Below are positions 1 through 8,899 of a DNA stretch of 64,000 bases, in pieces (positions within the stretch are counted from its first letter, which is position 1; each line of letters begins with the position of its first letter). Origin of the DNA: Leifsonia sp. AK011 (GTDB taxonomy: Bacteria; Actinomycetota; Actinomycetes; Actinomycetales; Microbacteriaceae); assembly GCF_013410945.1 (NCBI RefSeq), contig NZ_JACCCH010000001.1:2790001-2854000 (forward strand), in the 5' to 3' direction. Under the pieces are notes generated by a model that searched no databases, was not told where the DNA came from, and saw nothing but the letters and a program-made list of their open reading frames with translations. Position numbers and translations under genes: made by a program.

Positions 1-702
1 ATGCCCGCATTCCGCGAGGCGGGCGCGGTCGGTGACGTCGTCCGCGAGGTTCTCGAGAAACTTCCCGGCGTCGGCATCCTCGTGGTCGACGACGGATCGC
101 CGGATGCCACGACCGAGGTGGCTCGCGCTGCGGGCGCCCGCGTCGCCACCCTCCCGTTCAACCTCGGTGTCGGCGGCGCCATGCGAACGGGCTTTCGCTA
201 CGCCCTGCAGAACGGCTACCGCAACGTCGTACAGGTGGACGCCGACGGCCAGCACGATCCCGCTGGAGTGCCTGCGCTCCTCGCCCAACTGGACAACTAC
301 GACGTCGTGATGGGCGCACGATTCGCCGGCGAGGGTGAGTACAGCGTGCGCGGGCCGCGAGCGTGGGCGATGAAAGTGCTCTCCGGGGTTCTCAGCCGGA
401 CTGCGAAAACCAAGCTCACCGACACGACCTCGGGGTTCAAGGCCTCCGGGCCGCGCGCCGTCGCACTCTTCGCCGAGCACTACCCCGCCGAGTACCTGGG
501 CGACACTATCGAGGCGCTCGTCATCGCGGCCAAGGCAGGCATGCGCATCACCCAGGTCCCCGTGGCGATGCGTCCCCGGGCGGCCGGTGTGCCCTCGCAG
601 AACTTCGTGAAGTCGGCGGCATACCTCGGTCGAGCCGCGATCGCCCTCGTGTTCGCCTACATCCGGCCCGAGTCGTCGTACCGCACGGGAGATCAGACAT
701 GA
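1..702 (+). CDS. Family 2 glycosyltransferase, 5' end probably outside the window
   Basis: A GT-A fold glycosyltransferase that would transfer a sugar, probably to a polyprenyl-phosphate carrier at the inner face of the membrane. The nucleotide-binding motif VDDGSPDA (residues 29-36) and the DADGQH metal-binding motif (80-85) are clear. The first visible codon lies inside the usual GT2 opening strand (normally a few hydrophobic residues before P-A-F/L-x-E), so the true start is probably upstream of base 1. There are no C-terminal membrane helices, unlike DPM1/GtrB relatives. It overlaps the next gene by 4 bp (ATGA), so the two are translationally coupled. Acceptor and sugar are unknown. Confidence 0.85.
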   Translation: MPAFREAGAVGDVVREVLEKLPGVGILVVDDGSPDATTEVARAAGARVATLPFNLGVGGAMRTGFRYALQNGYRNVVQVDADGQHDPAGVPALLAQLDNYDVVMGARFAGEGEYSVRGPRAWAMKVLSGVLSRTAKTKLTDTTSGFKASGPRAVALFAEHYPAEYLGDTIEALVIAAKAGMRITQVPVAMRPRAAGVPSQNFVKSAAYLGRAAIALVFAYIRPESSYRTGDQT

Positions 703-1073
703 ACATGAGTGTCGCCAGCTACATCTTCGGCATCGTCTCCGCGCTGCTGATCCTCGTCGTCGTCATCGAGATGCTCCGCCGCGGTCGCCTGCGCGAGCGT
801 CACGCGGTCTGGTGGGTCATCGCTGGCGTACTCGCCCTCATCGCGGGCGTCTTCCCGAGCACCCTGGCCTGGGCCGCGCGCGCCGTCGGGATCGAAGTCC
901 CGACGAACCTGCTGTTCTTCGTGAGTATCGGCATCCTGTTCTTCGTCGCGCTGCAGACGAGCGCCGAGCTCACCCGGCTGGAGGCCAAAACGCGAACCCT
1001 CGCCGAGCAGGTCGCGCTCCTGGAGCTGCGCATCCGCGAACTCGAGTCAGCCCAGGGCGACAAGAAGCCGTAG
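699..1073 (+). CDS. DUF2304 family small membrane protein
   Basis: A 124-residue protein with about three hydrophobic segments (roughly 7-25, 36-60, 69-88) followed by a charged heptad-like tail (90-117) that looks like a short coiled coil. DUF2304 proteins commonly sit directly after a GT2 gene in actinobacterial and archaeal glycan loci, as here, and probably help hold the transferase at the membrane. That role is inferred. The start ATG overlaps the stop of the glycosyltransferase. It ends only 9 bp from the stop of the oppositely oriented epimerase gene. Confidence 0.75.
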   Translation: MNMSVASYIFGIVSALLILVVVIEMLRRGRLRERHAVWWVIAGVLALIAGVFPSTLAWAARAVGIEVPTNLLFFVSIGILFFVALQTSAELTRLEAKTRTLAEQVALLELRIRELESAQGDKKP

Positions 1074-1082
1074 TCGCCGGCG

Positions 1083-2150
1083 CTACTTGCCGGCCAGGCG
1101 CGGAGCGATCCACTCCTGGAGACGAGCGACGCCCTCGTCGAGGCCGACGGTCGGAGACCAGTCGAGCCACTGCGTTGTCGCCGAGATGTCGGCGGATGCC
1201 GCCCGCACATCCCCATCGCGGAACTTGCCCACCACCACCGGGGCCGGTGCGCCGTAGTAGCGCGCGATCGCGTCGGCCATGTCGTGGATCGTGGTCGGGA
1301 TGCCCGTACCCACGTCGAGCACGGGTCGCGCTGCATCCGGACCCGCGGTGAGCACCGCACCGATCGCCGACGCGACGTCGTCGATGAACACGAAATCGCG
1401 CACGATGGCGCCGTCCTCGTAGAGCGGGATCGCTGTGCCCTCGCGAGCCCACTGCGAGAACAGGGAGACGATGCCCGTGTAGGAGTTGATGAGCGACTGG
1501 CCAGGACCGTACACGTTCTGCAGACGCAGGATGCTCACGGGAACACCACGGGATCCGCCCCAGGCGTTGAGCAGGTTCTCCTGGGCGAGCTTGGTGGCGC
1601 CGTAGACACTCGTGGGCGCAGGCGGTGTGACGCCTGCCTGCATGGGGAGGGCCGTGGCATCCTCGAAGTCCCACTGGCCGGCCTCGAGTTGCGCGTGCGA
1701 GCGCATGCCCGGCTGGAACACGGTGCCATCGGAGCGGCGCCAGCTGCCCTCGCCGTACACGGCGCGGCTGCTGGCGAGCACCACGTGCGCAGGGAGATGG
1801 CCCGAGCGCCCGAAGGCGTCCGTGAGTTCGGTGGTGCCGACGACGTTCACCCTGCTGTGGCGGCTCGCCTCATCGAGGGACTGCGCAGTGCCGGTTTCGG
1901 CGGCGAGATGGATGACGGTATCGGGGCGGGCCACGGCGAGCGCCCTGTCCCATTCGGCCGGATCGGCGACGTCGCCGACGATGACCTCGACACGGGCATC
2001 CAGCTCGACGGGGGGTGTCCCCCCGGGGTGCACCTGGGGATGGAGGGAGTCGAAGGCGATCCAGCGGTCTGCACGGTCGATGAGAAGGTCAGCCAGTGCG
2101 GTGCCGATGAAGCCGGCCCCGCCGGTGACGAGCACAGTTCCTAGGGTCAC
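1083..2150 (-). CDS. NAD-dependent sugar epimerase, dTDP-L-rhamnose 4-epimerase-like
   Basis: An extended short-chain dehydrogenase (355 aa). It has the Rossmann motif GGAGFIG (residues 10-16), the active-site serines of ASSRAVYG (126-133) and the catalytic YGATK (Tyr183, Lys187). The stretch DSLHPQVH near residue 34-41 and the overall length resemble enzymes that turn dTDP-L-rhamnose into dTDP-6-deoxy-L-talose. 6-Deoxytalose is known from cell walls of plant-associated Microbacteriaceae. Start is GTG; the gene lies 75 bp downstream of the flippase gene and is probably co-transcribed with it. Another NDP-sugar epimerase activity is possible, so specificity is an inference. Confidence 0.65.
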   Translation of the reverse strand: MTLGTVLVTGGAGFIGTALADLLIDRADRWIAFDSLHPQVHPGGTPPVELDARVEVIVGDVADPAEWDRALAVARPDTVIHLAAETGTAQSLDEASRHSRVNVVGTTELTDAFGRSGHLPAHVVLASSRAVYGEGSWRRSDGTVFQPGMRSHAQLEAGQWDFEDATALPMQAGVTPPAPTSVYGATKLAQENLLNAWGGSRGVPVSILRLQNVYGPGQSLINSYTGIVSLFSQWAREGTAIPLYEDGAIVRDFVFIDDVASAIGAVLTAGPDAARPVLDVGTGIPTTIHDMADAIARYYGAPAPVVVGKFRDGDVRAASADISATTQWLDWSPTVGLDEGVARLQEWIAPRLAGK

Positions 2151-2225
2151 TGGTTGACTTGCCTCACTGCTGGGTGACTGCGGCCTCGATGGCCGGATGC
2201 GGAATGCCGGTCCAGTCTGGCACGA

Positions 2226-3470
2226 TCACTGTTCCGGGGACGACTGCGAATCGCCATCGCCCCGCCTGTCGCGCCGACTGACGGCGAGGCCACCGAGGTG
2301 CACGGCGAGGCCACCGAGCGGGCCGGCGAGCAACGAGATGCTCGCGCGCACCTCGAGCGGAAGCGGCAGGAACACGGTCGCGATCGTCACGAGTGCTCCC
2401 GTCACCCACCCTGCCGTGAAGATGTGGTGGCGCGAGCGCGCGAGCACCGCTGCACCCGTGACGCAGAGCGCCGCGACGACCGCAGAGGATGCCACGAGCA
2501 CAGCGATGAACCAGGCCCCGGGCACCGGCTCCCCCGGGTACAGCCACGCGAAGATGGTCGGGCCGAGCAACCAGCTGGCCACACCGAGCAGGACTCCCCC
2601 GATGGCGAGCACCCCGAGAATACGCGCGAGCCGACCGGCGACATGCGCATCGCGGAACTGCACGAGGAGCCACCCCTGCAGCGACATCGTCACCACGATG
2701 AGCGGGGCTCGCACGAGGGTGACGGTGAGCACGACCATCCCCACCAGGGCAGGCTGCTCCCCCGCGGTCGCGAGGGTGAAGATGAGGGGGAAGCCACTGA
2801 CCATGATTCCGGTGGATGCCGCGGCCGTGATGGTTCTGGCGACGTTCCACGCGAGCTGCCGGTAGCCGACATCGAGCTGCGCGCGCCCCACGACCTGCGA
2901 GCGGATGAACGGCCACAGCACGACCACCGCGAGAAGGAACGGGGCTGCGACGGCCCACGCGAGCACAACGACATCGTGGGTGAAGAGCAGCGCGACGCCG
3001 ACGGCCAGCAGTCGCAGCAGGGCATCGGCGAGCACGAGGGCCGCAGCCTCGCGCCAGCGGGCCAGGCCAAACAGGGTTCCGGCGAGCACGGCGACGATCG
3101 CGTAGCTCGCGGTCCCCGCCGCGAAGGGAAGGACGAGAAGCCAGCCGCGGCCCGGGAACACGGCATCCGCCCACAGCGGTGCGGTAGCGAGGATCACCCC
3201 GAAGGTGAGAAGGGATGCCGCGAGCCCGGCGTTGCGCGCCCGGTTCACCACGTGGGCACTCCCCGGTTCCACCGCGCCGGTGGCCCTCGTCACCTCCTGC
3301 TGCAGACCGTAGAGGGCACCGACCACGAGGTACAGGGCCGCCCAGAAGGCCGCGAACGTCGCATACTCGGCGAACCCGATCGCCCGGGGCACCAGCCACG
3401 TGACCAGGTACGACGTAACCCCGGCGATCGCTGTGGCACCGAGCAGCACGGGCAGGCCGGACTTGGGCAT
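2226..3470 (-). CDS. Polysaccharide flippase / oligosaccharide-unit translocase (Wzx-like)
   Basis: A 414-residue integral membrane protein with about 12 hydrophobic helices and few charged residues between them, the pattern of the MOP/PST superfamily that flips lipid-linked glycan units. It is the first gene of a two-gene unit with the epimerase. The start ATG is preceded at 7 nt by TAGGCT, a good actinobacterial -10 box, so the mRNA is probably leaderless. It diverges from the DUF2142 gene with only 32 bp between start codons. No enzyme motif is visible; the flippase call rests on topology and context. Confidence 0.65.
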   Translation of the reverse strand: MPKSGLPVLLGATAIAGVTSYLVTWLVPRAIGFAEYATFAAFWAALYLVVGALYGLQQEVTRATGAVEPGSAHVVNRARNAGLAASLLTFGVILATAPLWADAVFPGRGWLLVLPFAAGTASYAIVAVLAGTLFGLARWREAAALVLADALLRLLAVGVALLFTHDVVVLAWAVAAPFLLAVVVLWPFIRSQVVGRAQLDVGYRQLAWNVARTITAAASTGIMVSGFPLIFTLATAGEQPALVGMVVLTVTLVRAPLIVVTMSLQGWLLVQFRDAHVAGRLARILGVLAIGGVLLGVASWLLGPTIFAWLYPGEPVPGAWFIAVLVASSAVVAALCVTGAAVLARSRHHIFTAGWVTGALVTIATVFLPLPLEVRASISLLAGPLGGLAVHLGGLAVSRRDRRGDGDSQSSPEQ

Positions 3471-3477
3471 GCCGTTC

Positions 3478-3483
3478 AGCCTA
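3478..3483 (-). promoter_or_regulatory. -10 box for the flippase gene (leaderless)
   Basis: TAGGCT lies 7 nt before the ATG at 3470 and fits TAnnnT spaced for transcription starting at or next to the start codon. No convincing Shine-Dalgarno sequence is present. Confidence 0.5.
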
Positions 3484-3489
3484 TCCGCG

Positions 3490-3495
3490 TACTAT
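3490..3495 (+). promoter_or_regulatory. -10 box for the DUF2142 gene (leaderless)
   Basis: TACTAT lies 7 nt before the ATG at 3503. Both divergent promoters are squeezed into a 32-bp intergenic space, so they should compete for polymerase. Confidence 0.5.
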
Positions 3496-3502
3496 CGAAG
3501 CC

Positions 3503-5059
3503 ATGCCCGCCCGCTCCACGTCGCCGCGCCCGTGGGTCGTCTTCCTCGTGACGTGGGTACTCTTCTCGGCCTTGGCGGCCCTGTGGTCCGTGGCAACTCC
3601 CCTCGCGGCATCCCCCGATGAGCCCGCCCACATCATCAAGGCAGCCTCCGTGGTTCGCGGCGCGTTCAACAACGCCGACGAGGGCAAGGGCGCCCTGGTG
3701 GACGTGCCGCAGTACATCGCGTGGACCCACGCGCAGACCTGCGCGGCGTTCAACGCGGAGGTGACGGCAGCCTGCATCCAGGATGCGCCGGGCGACACCA
3801 CGGAACTCGTCGAATCGACGACGACCGCGGGTCGCTACAACCCCGTGTACTACGTGCTCGTGGGCGCCCCCAGTCTCGTGTTCGAGAACGCGGGGGGCAT
3901 CTACGCGATGCGCATCCTGAGCGGTGTTCTCGTGAGCGTGTTCCTCGCCCTGACCGTGATGATCCTGGCGGGGTGGCGCGCGCGGACCCTCCCCGTGATC
4001 GCCTTCGGCACGGCCATGACGCCCATGGTGCTGTTCCTCACCGGGTCGGTCAATCCGAATGCTCTGGAGGTCGCGGCCACGCTCACGGCGTTCACGGCCG
4101 TCACCGCCGTGATCGTGAGGCCGGACCCCGCGCTGCTCACCCAACGCGCGACGATCATCGCCGTCGCTGGCGTCATCGCGTCCAACACGAGGGCGATCTC
4201 GCCACTGTGGGTCGCCATCGCGGTTCTCGTCCCGTTCATCCTCGCCTCGCGCGAGCAAATCCGGTCGCTCGTGCGGAGCCGACCCGTGATCATCTCGGCC
4301 TCCGTCGTCGTCGTGGGCGCGGCCGTGGCGCTGCTCTGGCTGCGCCTGACGAACACGGTGGCGACCTCCTCCGAGGCGGGCGGGGAGGCCCCCGAGGTTC
4401 CTTATGCCGGGTCATCCCCCCTCGAGGGGTTCGCCCTCATGATGCTGCGCTTCGGCCAGCACCTGCGCGAGATGATCGGCGTCTTCGGCTGGCTCGACAC
4501 CGCCGCGCCGACCGAGGTCTACGCTCTGTGGGGCCTGCTGTTCGGTGCGCTCGTGGTTGCTGCTGTGGCCATCCTGCGCGGCCGCCAGCTCCTCTTCGCC
4601 CTGGCCCTCATCGTGATGGTTCCCCTCGTGCCTGCGCTCGTGCAGGGCGCGTTCATCACCTCGGGCGGGTGGATCTGGCAGGGGCGTTACGCACTCCCCG
4701 TGCTGGTGATCGCGATCGTGGGGCTGGGCATCGCCCTCGCGGACCATTACGCCCGCCTTCCCCGTCGCACGCTCGTGATCCTCACCACGATCGCGGCCGC
4801 GATCTGGTTGGTGTGCCAGGTCCTCGCCTTCACTACGGCCATGCAGCGCTACACGGTCGGTGCGAGCGGGTCGTGGTTCGCCATGATCCTGGAACCGCAA
4901 TGGCAGCCCCCCGGCGGTATCGTCCCCGTGCTGCTCGCGTTCCTGGTCGTCGCCGCGGGCACGGCTGCACTGGGCTGGCGCTGGGCGCTGACGGCCCCTA
5001 CCGCGGTGGAGACGGCGGACGATGTCGAGACGGATGCCGCGGCATCCGTGCCTCGCTAA
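3503..5059 (+). CDS. DUF2142 family multi-spanning membrane protein
   Basis: A 518-aa protein with about 11-12 membrane helices. The first ends in a conserved loop carrying SPDEPAH (around residues 35-41), typical of DUF2142 and reminiscent of the acidic first loop of GT-C glycosyltransferases. DUF2142 members occur in rhamnan, teichoic-acid and exopolysaccharide loci, so a lipid-linked-sugar transferase or polymerase role is plausible but not proven. It stands alone on the plus strand and is probably transcribed from its own leaderless promoter. Confidence 0.7.
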   Translation: MPARSTSPRPWVVFLVTWVLFSALAALWSVATPLAASPDEPAHIIKAASVVRGAFNNADEGKGALVDVPQYIAWTHAQTCAAFNAEVTAACIQDAPGDTTELVESTTTAGRYNPVYYVLVGAPSLVFENAGGIYAMRILSGVLVSVFLALTVMILAGWRARTLPVIAFGTAMTPMVLFLTGSVNPNALEVAATLTAFTAVTAVIVRPDPALLTQRATIIAVAGVIASNTRAISPLWVAIAVLVPFILASREQIRSLVRSRPVIISASVVVVGAAVALLWLRLTNTVATSSEAGGEAPEVPYAGSSPLEGFALMMLRFGQHLREMIGVFGWLDTAAPTEVYALWGLLFGALVVAAVAILRGRQLLFALALIVMVPLVPALVQGAFITSGGWIWQGRYALPVLVIAIVGLGIALADHYARLPRRTLVILTTIAAAIWLVCQVLAFTTAMQRYTVGASGSWFAMILEPQWQPPGGIVPVLLAFLVVAAGTAALGWRWALTAPTAVETADDVETDAAASVPR

Positions 5060-5101
5060 CCCTCGCCGCTGCCCCAACCTTTCCCTCTGTGTCGCCAGGT
5101 T

Positions 5102-5121
5102 GCGCGCTGTTACAGGCGCGC
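5102..5121. promoter_or_regulatory. Palindromic operator candidate upstream of the NTF2-like gene
   Basis: Six-base arms GCGCGC (5102-5107 and 5116-5121) flank the 8-nt spacer TGTTACAG. A palindrome of the same 6-8-6 layout, also centred on TGTTAC and preceded by a similar TGTCGC/AGG string, lies in the divergent control region at 8765-8784. The shared motif suggests one regulator for the whole island. Confidence 0.4.
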
Positions 5122-5170
5122 ACCACGATCGCCGCGTCTCCCACGTACCGTCGAAGTGTCAGGAGGGATC

Positions 5171-5557
5171 ATGCTCACGAGGTCGGACCGCGCGGAGATC
5201 GAGGAGGTCATCGCCATCTACGGCCATGTCGTCGACGACAACGCCTGGGATCGCGCCCACCTCGTGTTCACCGACGACTTCGTCTTCGACTTCAGCGAGT
5301 TCGGGCGGCCCAATCTGAACGGCGTCATCGAACTCCAGTCAGCCCTTCGCAATCGCAAGGTCTACTCGCACCACTCGACGAACATCTTCATCCAGGAGGT
5401 CGACGAGGACACCGCGCGAGTGCGCAGCAAGTTCATCGGGTTCTCCAACGAGGGGCCGCCGATCTCCGGCGACTATCGCGACGTATTTGTGCGCACACCA
5501 GCGGGGTGGCGCCTCTCGCGCCGCCGCAGTTCGGTGCGCGACCCGCGCTTCGACTGA
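5171..5557 (+). CDS. NTF2/SnoaL-like protein
   Basis: A 128-residue single-domain protein. Features typical of the SnoaL/NTF2-like cone fold: an N-terminal helix with EIEEVIAIYGHVVDD, the FTDDFVFDFSEFG strand-turn, the central HHST strand and the C-terminal DVFVRTPAGWRLSRR strand. Such proteins bind small hydrophobic molecules and act as hydratases, isomerases or accessory subunits. The ATG at 5171 is chosen because AGGAGG ends 4 nt before it; the in-frame GTG at 5156 has no ribosome site. It converges on the ABC permease gene with 20 bp between stops and shares an operator-like palindrome with that island. Confidence 0.7.
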   Translation: MLTRSDRAEIEEVIAIYGHVVDDNAWDRAHLVFTDDFVFDFSEFGRPNLNGVIELQSALRNRKVYSHHSTNIFIQEVDEDTARVRSKFIGFSNEGPPISGDYRDVFVRTPAGWRLSRRRSSVRDPRFD

Positions 5558-5577
5558 GTCGAGCGACGGCCCCGCCC

Positions 5578-6423
5578 CTACCGAACCGCACCGCCCGTCA
5601 GCCCGCCGACGAGCCAGCGCTGGAAGAACACCGCGGCAGCGAAGACCGGGATCACACCGATGAACGACGCGGCAGCGATCTTGCCGAAGTGTGGCGTGCG
5701 ATCGCCGTAGAACAGCGAGAGGGCCACCGGGAAGGTCTGGGCATCCGCACTCTGCGTGAGGAACGTCGCGAGCAGGAACTCGTTGTAGTTCAGGATCGCG
5801 ACGATGATCCCCACCGCGATCATGCTGGGGAGCAGCAGCGGCGCGATGACCGAGACGAGCGTGCGCAACGGGCCCGCGCCGTCGAGCGTCGCGGCCTCCT
5901 CGATCTCGATCGGCAGACGACGCACGAACCCCTCCAGAAGCCACACGGCCACGGGAGCATTCGCCAGCGCGTAGACGAGAGCGAGACCGAGCACGGTGTT
6001 GTTGAGCCCGACGATGCGCAGGAGCGTCAGCAGTGGCACGACGGCAACGATCGGAGGGAGCAGCCACGGGCTCATGAGTGTCGCGCCGAGCGTTCGACCA
6101 CCGGCGCGGAACCGGGCGATCGCCCAGGCCCCTGGCAGGGCGATCACGAGCGTGATGAGCGCACCGCCGAGCGCGGCGAGCAGCGAATTGCCGATGGATG
6201 CCGGGATGCCCGACCCCAGCACGTCACCCCAGTTCGACCACTGCGGGTCGGGCGTCCAGAGGATCCCCGAAACCGTCTCGTCGCGCCCCATGAGCGAGAC
6301 GGAGAACAGGTACGCGAGGGGCACGACCGTGCCGAGGAGCGCGACTCCGAGTACCGCGTAGGCCACCACGGAGCGGTGTTGGAAGGCGAAGCGGGGCCGT
6401 GCGACTGGGCTGGTGTCAGTCAT
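5578..6423 (-). CDS. ABC transporter permease, CUT1 type (MalG-like)
   Basis: A 281-residue inner-membrane permease with six predicted helices. The EAA loop is seen as EIEEAATLDGAGPLRTLVSV, the contact point for the ATPase. The first residues MTDTSPVARP are chosen as start because this ATG overlaps the stop of the upstream permease gene by 8 bp; longer in-frame extensions run into that gene. It is the third gene of the unit binding protein - MalF-like - MalG-like. CUT1 importers usually carry oligosaccharides or polyols, but the substrate here is unknown and the neighbours suggest something else. Confidence 0.85.
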   Translation of the reverse strand: MTDTSPVARPRFAFQHRSVVAYAVLGVALLGTVVPLAYLFSVSLMGRDETVSGILWTPDPQWSNWGDVLGSGIPASIGNSLLAALGGALITLVIALPGAWAIARFRAGGRTLGATLMSPWLLPPIVAVVPLLTLLRIVGLNNTVLGLALVYALANAPVAVWLLEGFVRRLPIEIEEAATLDGAGPLRTLVSVIAPLLLPSMIAVGIIVAILNYNEFLLATFLTQSADAQTFPVALSLFYGDRTPHFGKIAAASFIGVIPVFAAAVFFQRWLVGGLTGGAVR

Positions 6424-7336
6424 GGGAGAGCCTCCTGACGAGCGCGGCGACCGGAAGTGTGACGAGAGTGACGACGACCGCGAAGAGAAGGGTGATGGCG
6501 GAGGCCCGACCAACGTCGAACTCCTTGAGGGCGACCTGGTAGATCACGTACGAGGTGGTCGTCGAGGCCTGGCCCGGCCCACCCGAGGTCATGATGAAGA
6601 CGAGGTCGAAGACCTTGAGGGCGATCACGAGGCGAACGAAGAACACGGCGGCAACCGTTCCCGCGATTGCCGGCCACGTGATGTGCCGGAAGAGCCCGAA
6701 GCCGTGCGCACCATCGAGCGCGGCCGCCTCACGGACGGCGCCGTCCTGGGTCAGGAGCGCCGCGTAGACCAGGAGCGTGACGAGTGGCGTCCACTGCCAG
6801 ACATCCGCTAGTCCGATCGCGGGAAGAGCCCAGAATGTCGACGACAGCGGGGCGACGGATGCACCCTCCACACCGACCCCGCGCAGGAGCGTGTCGAGCA
6901 GCCCCCCGCCGGGGTTGAAGACGAGCTTCCACAGCGTGCCGACCACGACGGGCGGCGTGATGAGCGGAAGCAGCAGGAGCGTTCGCACGACCGATCCCGA
7001 CCGGGTGGCGCGGTCGAGGGAGACCGCGATGACGACGCCGAGCACCACGCTCACGATCGAGATGGACAGGGCGTAGAGCACGGTTCGGAGAAACGAGGCG
7101 ACGATGTCACCGTCGGCGAGCACGACCCCGAAGTTCTCGGTGCCCACCCACTCGCGGAATGGCTTGCCGAGTGTCGAGTCGCTGAAGGCGGCCGCGAGGA
7201 TGAAGAGCAAGGGGTAGAGACCGAGCACGACGATCGACAGGACCGTCGGGGAGATGTACAGGCGGTGCGCCCACGCCTGCCGCGGCACGAAGCCGGACGA
7301 CAGGCGCGGGCGCACCGTTGTGGTGGCATTAGCCAA
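6416..7336 (-). CDS. ABC transporter permease, CUT1 type (MalF-like)
   Basis: About 306 residues with six helices and an EAA loop (REAAALDGAHGFGLFRHITWP). The proposed TTG start at 7336 overlaps the stop of the binding-protein gene by 8 bp, the same geometry as the next junction, and is preceded by GGGAGA at about 6 nt. The alternative ATG further upstream would lie deep in the binding-protein gene. It pairs with the MalG-like permease. No ATPase gene is present in this unit; actinobacterial CUT1 importers often share one MsiK-type ATPase encoded elsewhere. Confidence 0.82.
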   Translation of the reverse strand: MANATTTVRPRLSSGFVPRQAWAHRLYISPTVLSIVVLGLYPLLFILAAAFSDSTLGKPFREWVGTENFGVVLADGDIVASFLRTVLYALSISIVSVVLGVVIAVSLDRATRSGSVVRTLLLLPLITPPVVVGTLWKLVFNPGGGLLDTLLRGVGVEGASVAPLSSTFWALPAIGLADVWQWTPLVTLLVYAALLTQDGAVREAAALDGAHGFGLFRHITWPAIAGTVAAVFFVRLVIALKVFDLVFIMTSGGPGQASTTTSYVIYQVALKEFDVGRASAITLLFAVVVTLVTLPVAALVRRLSHD

Positions 7337-8672
7337 GGATTTTCTCCCACTCGGCCTGCACGCGGTCGAGTGTCTCCTGGGCGGTTCCGCCCTCGCCGGC
7401 GATGAGCTTGGCGAGTTCATCAGTCAGGATCTGGGCTGCCTGCGTGGCGTTCTCACCCGTGGGCCAGGCGAGCGATCCCGACAGGGTCGTGCGGTTCACG
7501 TTCTGGAGCTCGGGGTACTTCTCGCCGTACGCGTCGCTCTCGAGCGAGGACTTGCGGTTCGGGTCGATTCCCGTCTGCGGGTCCGCGACGATCAGTTCGG
7601 AGTTGACCTCGCTCGATGCAGCGAACTCGATGAACGCCTTCGCGAGGTCGGTCTTCTCCGTGTTGGCTGCGATGACCCAGGTGAAGCCCGCGACGAGGGA
7701 TGCCCGGGGCTCCGTGTTGTCGCCACCGACGGGCAGTGTCGTTACGCCCCACTTGCCTGCGACGGTCGAGTCGGGGTTCGTCTCGGAGCCGACACCCAGG
7801 TCGGTCCAGTTCTCGATGAACCCGACCTTGCCGTCGTACCAGGCTCCGTTCCCGACGCCGAAGTCGGTCTCGGCGGGAGTCGGGAACGCATACGGCACGG
7901 CGTCGACGAGCGCCTGCGCTGCCGCGACGGCCTCCGGGGAATTGATGGTCGGCTTGCCGTCCTCGTCCACAAACGTTCCACCGAAACCAGCGAGGCGGTT
8001 GGCGTAGGCGGCACCGAGGATCAACGGGGACTTCTGGCCGAAGATCGCCGAGCCGTAGACACCATTCGCGCTCTCGTTGGCCGTGATGATCTTGATGTCC
8101 TCGAGGTACTCGTCCCACGTGGCGGGTGGCTCGGTGATGCCGTTCCGCTCGAGGATCTCCTTGTTGTAGAAGAGCACGTGGGTGTCTCCGTCGAACGGGA
8201 GGCCATAGCGCCGCCCGTCGACGAGCGTGTACGGGTCGTAGATCGACTGGATGAAGTCATCCGTCTGCAGCGACGGGGTGGAGTCGATCCAGTCGGTGAG
8301 GTCCTGGATCGAGCCGCCGGCGGCGAGGTCGCCGATCGAGACGTACCAGGGAGCCGCGACGTCGATGGTGTTCGCGCCGGACTGCTGGTCGAGGGCGAGG
8401 GTGGACCCGATCTCGTCGTAGGGCACGATCGTGAGGTCGACGGTCGCACCCGTCTCCGCCTCGAAGTTCTCCTTGAGCCAGTTCGCTGCACCCTCGTGGG
8501 ACGTGATGAGGAGCGCGCTGAGCGTCTGGCCGGAGAAGTCGCCGTCACCGGCACCTTCCCCGCCGTCGCTCGGCGCCGCGCACGCCGTGAGGGCGAGGGC
8601 TAGTGAGGCGATGGATGCAGTCGCCGCGACGATCCTGCGTCGCCTGGCCTGCTGCGTGGTTCGGGTGGTCAT
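7329..8672 (-). CDS. Lipoprotein solute-binding protein of the ABC importer
   Basis: A 447-aa extracellular binding protein with a twin-arginine-rich N-terminus, a hydrophobic helix and the lipobox LTAC-A (Cys about 31), so it should be lipid-anchored outside the membrane. Family 1 solute-binding features include WKEYLEDIKI-type and AAPWYVSIGD segments. AAGGAG lies 5-6 nt before the ATG. It is the first gene of the transporter unit and faces the flavin monooxygenase gene across a 227-bp control region. The ligand cannot be read from the sequence. Confidence 0.85.
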   Translation of the reverse strand: MTTRTTQQARRRRIVAATASIASLALALTACAAPSDGGEGAGDGDFSGQTLSALLITSHEGAANWLKENFEAETGATVDLTIVPYDEIGSTLALDQQSGANTIDVAAPWYVSIGDLAAGGSIQDLTDWIDSTPSLQTDDFIQSIYDPYTLVDGRRYGLPFDGDTHVLFYNKEILERNGITEPPATWDEYLEDIKIITANESANGVYGSAIFGQKSPLILGAAYANRLAGFGGTFVDEDGKPTINSPEAVAAAQALVDAVPYAFPTPAETDFGVGNGAWYDGKVGFIENWTDLGVGSETNPDSTVAGKWGVTTLPVGGDNTEPRASLVAGFTWVIAANTEKTDLAKAFIEFAASSEVNSELIVADPQTGIDPNRKSSLESDAYGEKYPELQNVNRTTLSGSLAWPTGENATQAAQILTDELAKLIAGEGGTAQETLDRVQAEWEKILG

Positions 8673-8764
8673 GAGTGCTCCTTGGTGTGAAACAGCGGAT
8701 CTGCTGTGAGGACGCCGTCATGCTAAAAGTCGGCAGCGGCCTGCCGTGCTGACGTGTCGCAGGG

Positions 8765-8784
8765 CGACGCACTGTTACGCGTCG
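8765..8784. promoter_or_regulatory. Palindromic operator candidate between the ABC importer and the monooxygenase genes
   Basis: CGACGC (8765-8770) and GCGTCG (8779-8784) flank ACTGTTAC. A second, less symmetric copy of the left part (15 of 18 bases the same as 8764-8781) lies at 8805-8822. With the related palindrome at 5102-5121 this gives three sites in the island. The rest of the 227-bp region between 8673 and 8899 shows no further feature that I can support. Confidence 0.4.
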
Positions 8785-8899
8785 ACCGGCCAGGGTGACG
8801 AACTGCGACGCCCCGTTACGAGCCCGCCCGCACGCCGTTCCGGTGCGGGTTAGCGTGCACACGATCACAGCCCGACCGCGCACCCAAGGAGCCTCCGAC

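Noticed and set aside
2164-3399. A 411-residue minus-strand frame within the flippase gene
   Set aside because: Its translation is Arg/Gly-rich, while the other minus-strand frame gives a clear 12-helix membrane protein.
3721-6438. A 905-residue open frame on the plus strand
   Set aside because: It overlaps the DUF2142 gene, the NTF2-like gene and the permease in other frames, and its translation is Arg/Pro/His-rich without motifs.
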